In this document: piece by piece, positions 36,388 to 43,835 of the stretch
How the letters are laid out: each line of letters begins with the position of its first letter
Position numbering within the stretch: position 1 is the stretch's first letter
NCBI GenBank assembly: GCA_015066045.1
Contig: SVPD01000001.1
Span: forward strand, 62,001-126,000
Direction of reading: 5' to 3'
DNA: 64,000 bases
Origin: Oscillospiraceae bacterium
Lineage (GTDB): Bacteria; Bacillota; Clostridia; Oscillospirales; Acutalibacteraceae
Notes under the pieces: generated by a model
Told to the model about the DNA's origin: nothing
What the model saw: the letters and a program-made list of their open reading frames with translations, nothing else
The model's database searches: none
Position numbers and translations under genes: made by a program

Positions 36388-37596
36388 ATGAAAGCAAAAA
36401 AATATATTTTCTGTTTAATTACAGTAATAATACTTCTGCTCGCAGCAGAGGTTGCCGCCTACGGTGCGGATCATCAGCACGTGTTTTCGGCACTTTATAC
36501 TGCCGTGCCCACCTGCACGGAAAAAGGCTACACGGTTTTCAGCTGTGATTGCGGCTATTCCTTTAAGGGCGATATGACAGACTCTCTCGGTCATAATTAC
36601 TCAAAGGAAACGGTTTGCTTTAAGCAGTCAAGCTGCACGGAAAAAGGTGAGGGAGGCAGATATTGCCTCAGATGTTACGCTAAAACCGACACTGTTTTTT
36701 ACGGTAAGACCGCTCACACACCTGTGTATGTAACCGAAAAGGCTACACTGAAAAAAGACGGTGAAAAGAGAAAAGAGTGCAGCGTCTGTAAAAAGCTTTA
36801 TAGCAGCAAAGCTATAAGCAAAGCTTCATCGGTTAAGCTTGAAAGGAAAACCTATACATATGACGGCAAGGTCAAAACGCCTGACGTAACCGTAAAAGAC
36901 TCTAAGGGTAATCTGCTTAAAAAGGGAACCGACTACACCCTGAAATATCAGAAGGGGAGAAAAAAGACAGGCTCTTACAGTGTAAGGGTTACCCTTAAAG
37001 GCAATTATGAGGGCACCAAAACATTATATTTTAAGATAAGACCTGCCGCAGTCAAGAGTATCTCTGCCGTACCTTCACTTACTTCGGTTCTTTTGTCATG
37101 GAGCAAGGCAAAGGGTTCAGACGGGTATGAGATTTATCTTAAAGGGAAAAAGAATACACTGATAAAGGATACCGAAAAGCTTTCATATACCGTAAAAAAG
37201 CTTGACGGTAAAAAGCTTGAAAGCGGTAAAGAATATACCTTTATTATCAAAGGCTACAAAAAATCGGGAGATGAAAGGATTTATTCAGCCTCAAAGAAAA
37301 TCAAGGTAGTAACCAAGCCGCAGAAAGCGAAAATCAGAAAGCTTACTGCCTCGTCGGGCAAAATAACCGTTAAATCGGTTAAGCAGAGCTGCCGTGGCTA
37401 CGAAATCCTTATCAGCACAAATAAGAGCTTCAGCAATGCGAAATCCGTAAGCGTAAAGTCCGGAGCGAGTCTGTCGTATACCTTTAAAAATCTGATAAAG
37501 GGTAAGAAATATTATGTTAAAATCAGAGCGTATGTGGTTTCGGGCGGTGAAAAGTACTGCGGATATTACAGTGATGTGAAAACAGTAAAGGCTTAG
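36388..37596 (+). CDS. secreted Cys-rich and fibronectin-type III repeat protein
   Basis: 402-aa extracellular protein. The signal peptide is residues 1-27 (KKYIFCLITVIILLLAAEVAA, cleavage near YGA). Two to three Cys-rich repeats follow (TCTEKGYTVFSCDCG; SCTEKGEGGRYCLRC; CSVCKKLY), a pattern common in clostridial surface proteins. Next is a beta module with YDGKVKTPDVTVKD and GTDYTLKY, and then two FN3-like domains to the C-terminus. There is no sortase motif or dockerin, so it is probably released or loosely wall-bound. The overall charge is very basic. An adhesin or matrix role is possible. Confidence 0.8.
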   Translation: MKAKKYIFCLITVIILLLAAEVAAYGADHQHVFSALYTAVPTCTEKGYTVFSCDCGYSFKGDMTDSLGHNYSKETVCFKQSSCTEKGEGGRYCLRCYAKTDTVFYGKTAHTPVYVTEKATLKKDGEKRKECSVCKKLYSSKAISKASSVKLERKTYTYDGKVKTPDVTVKDSKGNLLKKGTDYTLKYQKGRKKTGSYSVRVTLKGNYEGTKTLYFKIRPAAVKSISAVPSLTSVLLSWSKAKGSDGYEIYLKGKKNTLIKDTEKLSYTVKKLDGKKLESGKEYTFIIKGYKKSGDERIYSASKKIKVVTKPQKAKIRKLTASSGKITVKSVKQSCRGYEILISTNKSFSNAKSVSVKSGASLSYTFKNLIKGKKYYVKIRAYVVSGGEKYCGYYSDVKTVKA

Positions 37597-37650
37597 ATGA
37601 GGGTAGGAAACAGATTTAACTGAGCAGTATTCAGATATAGAAAAGAGATT

Positions 37651-37692
37651 AAGGGGATGTAAAAAATCGTAAGTTTTTACATCCCCTTTTTA
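37651..37692 (+). terminator. terminator after the FN3 protein
   Basis: A 15-bp stem with core AGGGGATGTAAAAA/TTTTTACATCCCCT and an 8-nt loop, followed by TTTTT. The rest of 37697-37786 is A/T-rich with nothing recognisable. Confidence 0.9.
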
Positions 37693-37786
37693 CTGCTTAA
37701 AGCTCATAATTTTTCAAGGGTAAGGGGTTTATATTTATGTTTAGGCTAAAAAAGGTAAAACAATAATAAAAAAGAGAGAAAAAATA

Positions 37787-37835
37787 ATTAATTTTATAAA
37801 TTAATGTTGATTTAATTATCAGGATTTATTATAAT
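37787..37835 (+). promoter_or_regulatory. promoter of the class A PBP gene with an upstream palindrome
   Basis: TTGATT (37807-37812), 17-bp spacer, TATAAT (37830-37835). Directly upstream is the palindrome ATTAATTT-TAT-AAATTAAT (37787-37805), which could be an operator or an A/T-rich UP element. Confidence 0.7.
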
Positions 37836-37900
37836 GTTACTTATGTATGGAATATTTTAATCAGCTTCATATAAATTCCCTGAACGGAGGATTATCTGTA

Positions 37901-39997
37901 ATGGAAAACAGTAATGAAAGAAGAACCGCACCGAAAAAAAACGGTGCCGTTAAGGCTTCTCCTCAGAAAACTAAAAAAGCAAAAAAGAAAAAGAGAAAGC
38001 ATCCGGTGCTTTACACTATCTTTTTATTCTGCTTCTGCCTTTTCACGGCGGGAATGCTTACTGCTATGATCGTCGGCGGCTCGGTTGCGGCTTATATGAG
38101 TAATTATGTAAACGGTGATATAGCGGTTAATCTGGAAAACTATAAGGATTCGCAGAATCAGACCTCCATAATGTATGCCTACGATGAGGATGATAAGCTT
38201 ATCGAGCTTACACGTCTTCACGGTGAGGAAAACCGTATTTGGGTGGATTATGAGGATATGCCCGAAAATCTTCTGTGGGCTTTTATATGTCTGGAGGATT
38301 TCCGCTTCTATAATCATAACGGTGTGGACTGGATAAGAACCATAGCAGTTATTATCAAGCCCGAATATGAGGGACAGGGTGCGTCCACCATAACTCAGCA
38401 GTTAATCAAAAACCTTACTGACGAAAACTCCGCTACCTATTTCAGAAAGTTCCACGAAATCACCAGAGCCTTGAATCTGGAAAAAAATTACTCGAAAAAG
38501 GATATTATAGAGGCCTATCTTAACACTGTTGCCTTGGGTGCAGGCTGCTACGGCGTAAAAACGGCAGCCGAAACCTATTTCGGAAAAGAAGTCGATGAGC
38601 TTAATCTGGCTGAATGTGCTATGCTCGCAGGCATTACAAAGGCTCCTTACACTACTAATCCTTATGTAAATATGGAAAAATGTAAGGAAAGACAGAAACG
38701 TTGTCTTAAGGCTATGGTTGAAGAGGAAAAGATTACTCAGGAGCAGGCTGATAAGGCATATGCAAAAAAAGTGAAAATCAAAAGCAAAAGCACCTCAGAT
38801 AAAGATAGCGAAACTGTAGACCGGTCAGAGATTTTATCTTGGTATGAGGAATATGTGGTTGACCAGGTAATTGCTGATCTTCAGAAGGAGTATGACTACG
38901 ACTATACCGAAGCTCAGAGAATGATTTATTACGGAGGACTTAAGATTTATTCCGCAGTAGATCTGAGAGTTCAGGAGATATTGGAGGATGCCTATGAAAA
39001 CCGTACCGGCTTCCCTCGTTCCCACTATGACTCCAGAGGTGAGCTTCCTGAGTCGTCTATGACGGTAATGGACTATGAGGGCAGAATAGTAGCTCTCGTG
39101 GGCGGCACAGGCAAAAAGACTGCTAACCGTGCCTATAACAGAGCCACTGACAGTCGTGCCAAAAGGCAGCCCGGCTCATCCATAAAGCCCCTTTCCGTGT
39201 ATGCGCCTGCAGTAGATATGGGACGTGTTACTTCTCAGTCTGTTATTCTTGAAGAGGCTATTGTATTAAAGGGTGAAAAATGGCCCAGAAATTTTAACGG
39301 TGACCACGGCTCCGGTGAATATGTTACCGTAGAAAACGCTCTTGCCCGCTCGCTGAATACCGTGCCCGTCCGTATCCTCAATGAGATGATCGGTCTGGAA
39401 AACAGTATCAGATACTGCAACGAGAGATTCCATCTCGGTCTCGTCGATGCTGCTCCCCCTGCAGGTGACAAGGACCTCAGCCCCCTCGGCGTAGGCGGTA
39501 CACGTACCGGTGTTACCACTCTCGAAATGGCTGCAGCGTTTGCCACCTTCGGTAACGGCGGCAGATATTATGAGCCCTATAGCTATTATAAGGTTACTGA
39601 CAGAAACGGTAACGTCCTTCTCGATAATACCGATAATAAGCCCGAACAGGCTATAGCCAGAAACACCGCTTCCGAGCTGCTTTCTATGCTTACGAAGGCA
39701 GTTACCGAAAGCTACGGTACTGCTTACGGCTCGAAAATCAGCGGCTTCCAGACCTTCGCTAAAACGGGTACTACCTCTGATAACTGCGATAAATGGTACT
39801 GTGGCGGCACACCGCATTATGTAACGGCAGTATGGTACGGCTTTGACTACAGAGCGGACCTTCGTACCGGCTCATCCAACCCTGCTAAAACTATTTACAG
39901 GTCTGTGCTGAGCAAGGTTCATAGCGGACTTTCCTCAAAAACCTTCACTCAGGTCAGAGAGAACATCGATAATAAGCTTGTGGATGTGCAGCAGTAA
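37901..39997 (+). CDS. class A penicillin-binding protein (transglycosylase/transpeptidase)
   Basis: 698-aa bifunctional peptidoglycan synthase (PBP1A/PonA family), anchored by one helix (about residues 38-65) after a Lys-rich cytoplasmic tail. The GT51 domain has ICLEDFRFYNHNG near 130 and GASTITQQLIKNL near 160. The transpeptidase domain has the SxxK active site GSSIKPL near 430, SLN (ARSLNTVP) near 485, and KTGTT near 625. The track start is moved to the ATG at 37901, which follows GGAGG by 10 nt. ruvX follows 9 nt after. Confidence 0.94.
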   Translation: MENSNERRTAPKKNGAVKASPQKTKKAKKKKRKHPVLYTIFLFCFCLFTAGMLTAMIVGGSVAAYMSNYVNGDIAVNLENYKDSQNQTSIMYAYDEDDKLIELTRLHGEENRIWVDYEDMPENLLWAFICLEDFRFYNHNGVDWIRTIAVIIKPEYEGQGASTITQQLIKNLTDENSATYFRKFHEITRALNLEKNYSKKDIIEAYLNTVALGAGCYGVKTAAETYFGKEVDELNLAECAMLAGITKAPYTTNPYVNMEKCKERQKRCLKAMVEEEKITQEQADKAYAKKVKIKSKSTSDKDSETVDRSEILSWYEEYVVDQVIADLQKEYDYDYTEAQRMIYYGGLKIYSAVDLRVQEILEDAYENRTGFPRSHYDSRGELPESSMTVMDYEGRIVALVGGTGKKTANRAYNRATDSRAKRQPGSSIKPLSVYAPAVDMGRVTSQSVILEEAIVLKGEKWPRNFNGDHGSGEYVTVENALARSLNTVPVRILNEMIGLENSIRYCNERFHLGLVDAAPPAGDKDLSPLGVGGTRTGVTTLEMAAAFATFGNGGRYYEPYSYYKVTDRNGNVLLDNTDNKPEQAIARNTASELLSMLTKAVTESYGTAYGSKISGFQTFAKTGTTSDNCDKWYCGGTPHYVTAVWYGFDYRADLRTGSSNPAKTIYRSVLSKVHSGLSSKTFTQVRENIDNKLVDVQQ

Positions 39998-40006
39998 GGA
40001 GAAATA

Positions 40007-40414
40007 ATGGTAATTCTTTCAGTAGATTACGGTGATGTGAGGACAGGCATTGCCGTCTGTGACAAGATGGAAATTTTAGCTTCTCCCGTGACTGTTATCA
40101 CGCAGTCCTATGAGCCTAAGCTGATTGCCGAAATAGAAAAAATTATCGGTCAGTATAAGCCCAAGCTTATAGTAGTCGGTCTTCCGAAAAATATGGACGG
40201 CTCGTGCGGAGAAAGAGCTGAAAAATGCAAAAGGTTTGCTTTAGCCTTGTCAGATAAAACCGGCATCAGAACACAGATGGTGGATGAAAGGCTGACTACC
40301 GTGTCGGCTCACAGAGCTCTTAATGTCACCAATGTAAGAGGAAGCAAAAGGAAAGAGGTAGTAGATGCCGTTTCAGCCGTTATGATACTGGAAAGCTATC
40401 TTGCCTCTAAATAA
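40007..40414 (+). CDS. ruvX: RuvX/YqgF putative Holliday junction resolvase
   Basis: 135-aa RNase H-fold nuclease. Motifs: SVDYGDVRTGIAV (first catalytic Asp), VVGLPKNMDGS near 65, DERLTT near 100, and VVDAVSAVMILE near 120. Family members take part in pre-16S rRNA processing and possibly Holliday-junction resolution. AAGGAG precedes the ATG. The MITE-like repeat begins 6 nt after the stop. Confidence 0.94.
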   Translation: MVILSVDYGDVRTGIAVCDKMEILASPVTVITQSYEPKLIAEIEKIIGQYKPKLIVVGLPKNMDGSCGERAEKCKRFALALSDKTGIRTQMVDERLTTVSAHRALNVTNVRGSKRKEVVDAVSAVMILESYLASK

Positions 40415-40420
40415 AGCTTT

Positions 40421-40713
40421 AAGGGACTGAAATTCGCCGATGCCCCATAAGGCAGTATTTGTTTCTCAAACAAAATTCCCTGTATTTTTGCGGGGAAGCC
40501 TCGCAAGGCGACAGCCTTGCTGCGTTTTGTGAAAGAAATTTTCACTTCTTACGAAACTGCGAAGCACTTTAAACTGCGAAATAGCTTTGCAAGAAAAGGC
40601 AGAAATCACCGATAATGCTGACGCATATCGGTGATTTTTAACGCATTATTGTGAAGTTATTTCACTGTTTAAAGAAATACTTCCTTATGAGGTGTCGGCG
40701 TTTGCAGTCCCTT
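40421..40713. mobile_element. MITE-like element, 293 bp with about 40-bp terminal inverted repeats
   Basis: The left end AAGGGACTGAAATTCGCCGA...CATAAGGCAGTATTT matches the reverse complement of the right end, AAGGGACTGCAAACGCCGAC...CATAAGGAAGTATTT, over about 40 bp. No ORF of note lies inside. Several internal hairpins are visible: GCAAGGC/GCCTTGC, GTGAAA/TTTCAC, and a 12-bp AAATCACCGATA/TATCGGTGATTT at about 40606-40640. The right end abuts the stop codon of the minus-strand TauE-half gene. A short relative lies at 5974-6040. No target-site duplication is obvious. Confidence 0.75.
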
Positions 40714-41067
40714 TTATTTTTTTGAAAGTAAATCACGTACTCCCATAAGAATGAGAAAACCGCCAAAGGTTTTTCTTAGGAGATTTCCGGGTATAAAATT
40801 AATAATTATATAGCCCGCCACAACCCCTATAAGACCGCATATAACAAAGGTCGTGGCTAATTTTTTATCAATAAGCTTTTCTTTTCTGTACCTCAGCACA
40901 GAGTAAAGGGCGCACGGAATAAAAAAGAACAGATTGATGCCCTGTGCTTCCTTTTGGCTGATATTCATAAACGAAGTAAGAAATATAATAAGGACCGAGC
41001 CTCCGCCGAAGCCCATAGAGCATAGCAGACCTGAAATAAAAGAGGCAAGCACCGTAAACAAATTCAT
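40714..41067 (-). CDS. half-size TauE/SafE-family membrane protein, second of a pair
   Basis: 117-aa protein with four hydrophobic helices. The motif SGLLCSMGFGGGSVLIIFLT near residue 13 is the repeat signature of TauE/SafE (DUF81) anion permeases. Full-length members are about 250 aa and carry two such repeats. This gene encodes one repeat only and follows its partner by 4 nt, so the two may form a heterodimeric permease for a sulfur-containing or organic anion. Its stop codon TAA touches the end of the 293-bp repeat, so the element may have replaced its 3' flank. Confidence 0.8.
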   Translation of the reverse strand: MNLFTVLASFISGLLCSMGFGGGSVLIIFLTSFMNISQKEAQGINLFFFIPCALYSVLRYRKEKLIDKKLATTFVICGLIGVVAGYIIINFIPGNLLRKTFGGFLILMGVRDLLSKK

Positions 41068-41071
41068 AAAA

Positions 41072-41419
41072 TCACCCGAAAATCATCCTTGCTCCCGCCC
41101 AGAGCATAAACAGGGCAAAAAGCTTTTTCAGCATTTTGTTATTAAGCTTTTCCGTCAGCCTTACCCCGATAACGGCGCCGACCAATCCGAAGGGAACGTA
41201 TTTCAGTGCATCGAGAGGGGAGTAGTCACCGTTGACGGCATATATTGCCGCACTGATTAAGGTCAGGGGTAAAATTACCGCCAGAGTTGTCGCCTGTGCA
41301 TTTTTTTGGTCAAGACCTGATTTTTTCATTACAGGCACACTTATCATCCCTCCTCCCGAGCCGATGGCGGAATTAATAATTCCCGTGAGAAAAGCATAAA
41401 AATAGACAGATAGTTTCAT
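41072..41419 (-). CDS. half-size TauE/SafE-family membrane protein, first of a pair
   Basis: 115-aa four-helix protein with the repeat signature GIINSAIGSGGGMISVPVM near residue 13 and the PFGLVGAVIGVRL glycine-rich helix near 75. It is complementary to the following gene. The track start is GTG at 41428, but GAGTG there works better as the ribosome site for the ATG at 41419 (MKLSVYFY). Confidence 0.8.
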   Translation of the reverse strand: MKLSVYFYAFLTGIINSAIGSGGGMISVPVMKKSGLDQKNAQATTLAVILPLTLISAAIYAVNGDYSPLDALKYVPFGLVGAVIGVRLTEKLNNKMLKKLFALFMLWAGARMIFG

Positions 41420-41521
41420 TGTGATCACTCTGTAAAATGATATTTTGTAGTATTTTTCCGAAAAATGACTAAAAATATGTATAAACGGGAGACTTTTTGA
41501 TGATTTTGTTTCATTAAACTA

Positions 41522-41550
41522 TTGTAAATATTATTTTTTAGTGATATAAT
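41522..41550 (+). promoter_or_regulatory. promoter of the zinc-ribbon repeat protein
   Basis: TTGTAA (41522-41527), 17-bp spacer, TATAAT (41545-41550). Confidence 0.7.
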
Positions 41551-41578
41551 CACTGTATAAATCTTAGGAGGATTAGTT

Positions 41579-42133
41579 ATGATTTGTAAATTTTGTGGCA
41601 ATGTAATTGATGATAATTCAGATTTCTGTTTCATCTGCGGTCAGAAAAATCCCGCCGAAGAAACCGCAGCTCCCGCAGCTGAAGAAAATAACGATGTTTT
41701 TTCACAGGCTCCCGTAGCTGAACCCGCTGCTCCTCAGGCTCCTGCATTCGTAGTAGGCCAGACTGCTCCCGCAGCTCCCGAAACTGCAGTATACGATGAC
41801 GCTGCAGCACCCATTTATGCACAGTCCGCTCCCATCTATGCACAGTCTGCTCCCGTATATGCTCAGCAGGCTATTATTCAGCAGGTTGCTCCCGCACAGA
41901 TCGTTAAAACGAAGACTGCTGATGAGAGCGTTGCTTCAAAGGGTATGAAGTTCTTTGCAGTTCTTCTTTCTGCACTGTTTATTTTACAGTTTATTCCTTG
42001 GATGTGGTACAGCAAGGCTAAAAAGGCCGGCTACGAGCAGAAATCCATCGATCTTCTTAATTCAATTATGATCGGCCTTTGCATTTTTATGGCTGCTCTC
42101 GGTCTGTTCTTTGTAAAGAGCTTTATGCTTTAA
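41579..42133 (+). CDS. zinc-ribbon, Ala/Pro-rich repeat, two-helix membrane protein
   Basis: 184-aa protein starting with a zinc ribbon (CKFCGN at 3-8, CFICGQ at 17-22). A 90-residue Ala/Pro/Gln-rich linker follows, with three tandem copies of the heptad AP(I/V)YAQ(S/Q). Two transmembrane helices near residues 122-142 and 158-180 end the protein. AGGAGG precedes the ATG. This zinc-ribbon plus membrane layout recurs in the window (24665 and 32825). The function is not known. Confidence 0.8.
   Translation: MICKFCGNVIDDNSDFCFICGQKNPAEETAAPAAEENNDVFSQAPVAEPAAPQAPAFVVGQTAPAAPETAVYDDAAAPIYAQSAPIYAQSAPVYAQQAIIQQVAPAQIVKTKTADESVASKGMKFFAVLLSALFILQFIPWMWYSKAKKAGYEQKSIDLLNSIMIGLCIFMAALGLFFVKSFML
41807..41869 (+). 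repeat. three 21-nt tandem repeats inside the zinc-ribbon gene
   Basis: Units encode AP(I/V)YAQ(S/Q) three times. The second and third differ from the first at only a few positions, indicating recent slippage or duplication. Confidence 0.85.
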
Positions 42134-42145
42134 TCCGAATTTCTT

Positions 42146-42172
42146 CCCTCCTCTCGCAGGAGGGATTTTTTT
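42146..42172 (+). terminator. terminator after the zinc-ribbon repeat protein
   Basis: CCCTCCT/AGGAGGG stem with loop CTCGC, followed by ATTTTTTTT. Confidence 0.9.
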
Positions 42173-42195
42173 TATTTCCTCTCTGTGTCTGACAG

Positions 42196-42224
42196 TCATA
42201 TACCGTAAGCCATCTGCATAATAT
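42196..42224 (+). promoter_or_regulatory. sigma-E-type sporulation promoter of spoIVA
   Basis: TCATATA (42196-42202), 14-bp spacer, CATAATAT (42217-42224). This closely fits the mother-cell sigma-E pattern (-35 xATATT, -10 CATACAAT, 14-bp spacing), as expected for spoIVA. Confidence 0.65.
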
Positions 42225-42257
42225 TTCAATGAAGAATTTTTGAAAAGAGGATTACAG

Positions 42258-43736
42258 ATGACGAACACGAGTATATATGAGTCTATAGCCAAGCGTACGG
42301 ACGGAGATGTTTACATAGGTGTGGTAGGCCCTGTCCGCACGGGAAAATCAACCTTTATCAAAGGATTTATGGAGAAATTTGTGCTGCCGAATATAGAAGA
42401 TAAATCCAGAAGGGAGCGTGCGGTAGACGAGCTTCCTCAGTCATCCTCGGGCAGGATGATTATGACCACCGAGCCTAAATTTATACCGGAAGAAGCGGTG
42501 GAAATCAGAATAGGTGAGTCGATGTCACTTAATGTAAGGATGATAGACTGTGTAGGCTATGTGGTGCCATCATCCTTGGGATATATCGAAAACGAGATGC
42601 CCAGAATGGTCAAAACTCCATGGTTTGAAGAGTCTGTACCTTTTAATATGGCGGCAGAGGTCGGCACGAATAAGGTCATAACCGAGCACTCTACGGTAGG
42701 TCTTGTCGTAACCACTGACGGAAGCATAGGGGATATCCCCAGAGAGGAATACTCTCAGGCGGAGGAGAGGGTTATAGCTGAGCTGAAAAGCATAGACAAA
42801 CCTTTTATCGTGGTGCTTAATTCACGTAATCCCTATTCTGCTGAGTGTAAAAAGATCGCTGAGGAGCTTAAAGAAAAATATGCCGCAAGCGTGGTACCGG
42901 TCAACTGTCTGGAAATGAGCGGCGAGGAAATAGAAAAGATTTTTGCAGAGCTTCTTTATGAGTTTCCCGTAAAGGAAATCCTGATTGATTTTCCGAGATG
43001 GATTACGGGGCTGGAAAAAGAGCACGAAATAAGAAAGAAGCTTTATTCCGCTATATCTGCTTCGGCAGCTTCTATGAAAAAAGTAAAGGACTCTGACGGC
43101 TTTGAAAAGGCAATGCTTAAATCGGACTCTGTCGTGAACTGCAGTGTCAGCTCCATAGAGCTCTCTGCAGGCTCGGTAAAGATTAAGATAGATATATCTC
43201 CGGATTTGTTTTATAAGGTTGTAAGCGAAAAAACAGGCTTGGATATAAAAAATGAGCAGCAGCTTATGAACTGTCTTTCAGAGCTTTCCTCTGTAAAAAA
43301 GGACTGGGAAAGATTCCGTACTGCACTCGATGAGGTCGAGGCTACCGGCTACGGTATAGTAATGCCTACCATGAACGAGCTTTCTCTCGAGGAGCCCGAA
43401 ATTATGAAGCAGGGCGGCAGATACGGTGTAAGGCTGAAGGCCTCGGCTCCGTCCATTCATATGCTTAAGGCAAACATAAACACGGAGGTAGCCCCCATAG
43501 TGGGAACGGAAAGCCAATCCGAAGAGCTTATAATGTATCTGCTTAAAGAATTTGAAGAGGATCCTTCCAAAATCTGGCAGTCAAATATTTTCGGTAAAAC
43601 CCTCGACAGTCTGGTTAATGAAGGTCTTCATAACAAGCTTTACAGAATGCCTGCCGATGCGAGAATGAAGCTGCAGGAAACTTTGGAAAGAGTGATAAAC
43701 GAAGGCTGCAGCGGCCTTATCTGTATAATACTTTAA
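42258..43736 (+). CDS. spoIVA: stage IV sporulation protein A, spore-coat morphogenetic ATPase
   Basis: 492-aa ATPase that polymerises on the forespore surface to form the coat basement layer. The N-terminus TNTSIYESIAKRTDGDVYIG and Walker A VGPVRTGKSTF near residue 25 are diagnostic, as is the C-terminal end GCSGLICIIL. Residues 50-90 contain the PQSSSGRMIMTTEPKF switch region. The track start is moved to the ATG at 42258 behind AGAGGA. The gene is monocistronic with a terminator after it. It shows that the organism belongs to a spore-forming lineage. Confidence 0.96.
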   Translation: MTNTSIYESIAKRTDGDVYIGVVGPVRTGKSTFIKGFMEKFVLPNIEDKSRRERAVDELPQSSSGRMIMTTEPKFIPEEAVEIRIGESMSLNVRMIDCVGYVVPSSLGYIENEMPRMVKTPWFEESVPFNMAAEVGTNKVITEHSTVGLVVTTDGSIGDIPREEYSQAEERVIAELKSIDKPFIVVLNSRNPYSAECKKIAEELKEKYAASVVPVNCLEMSGEEIEKIFAELLYEFPVKEILIDFPRWITGLEKEHEIRKKLYSAISASAASMKKVKDSDGFEKAMLKSDSVVNCSVSSIELSAGSVKIKIDISPDLFYKVVSEKTGLDIKNEQQLMNCLSELSSVKKDWERFRTALDEVEATGYGIVMPTMNELSLEEPEIMKQGGRYGVRLKASAPSIHMLKANINTEVAPIVGTESQSEELIMYLLKEFEEDPSKIWQSNIFGKTLDSLVNEGLHNKLYRMPADARMKLQETLERVINEGCSGLICIIL

Positions 43737-43743
43737 TATTAAG

Positions 43744-43767
43744 CCCGTCAGTTTTTGGCGGGTTTTT
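43744..43767 (+). terminator. terminator after spoIVA
   Basis: CCCGTCA/TGGCGGG stem with loop GTTTT, followed by TTTTT. Confidence 0.88.
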
Positions 43768-43770
43768 CTA

Positions 43771-43799
43771 TTGACAAAAGCAAAGTAATACTATATAAT
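43771..43799 (+). promoter_or_regulatory. consensus promoter of dinB
   Basis: TTGACA (43771-43776), 17-bp spacer, TATAAT (43794-43799), both perfect. Confidence 0.9.
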
Positions 43800-43805
43800 T
43801 ATAAC

Positions 43806-43819
43806 CGAACAAATGTTCT
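43806..43819 (+). promoter_or_regulatory. LexA box of dinB
   Basis: CGAACAAATGTTCT fits CGAACRNRYGTTCG at 13 of 14 positions and overlaps the transcription start, so LexA would block initiation. Confidence 0.85.
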
Positions 43820-43835
43820 TTTGTGAGGCTTTAAA

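Noticed and set aside
41068-41072. A frameshift that split one TauE gene into two
   Set aside because: Each half has its own start codon and ribosome-site-like sequence and ends cleanly, so two genes are preferred; sequencing error is kept only as a check in the findings.
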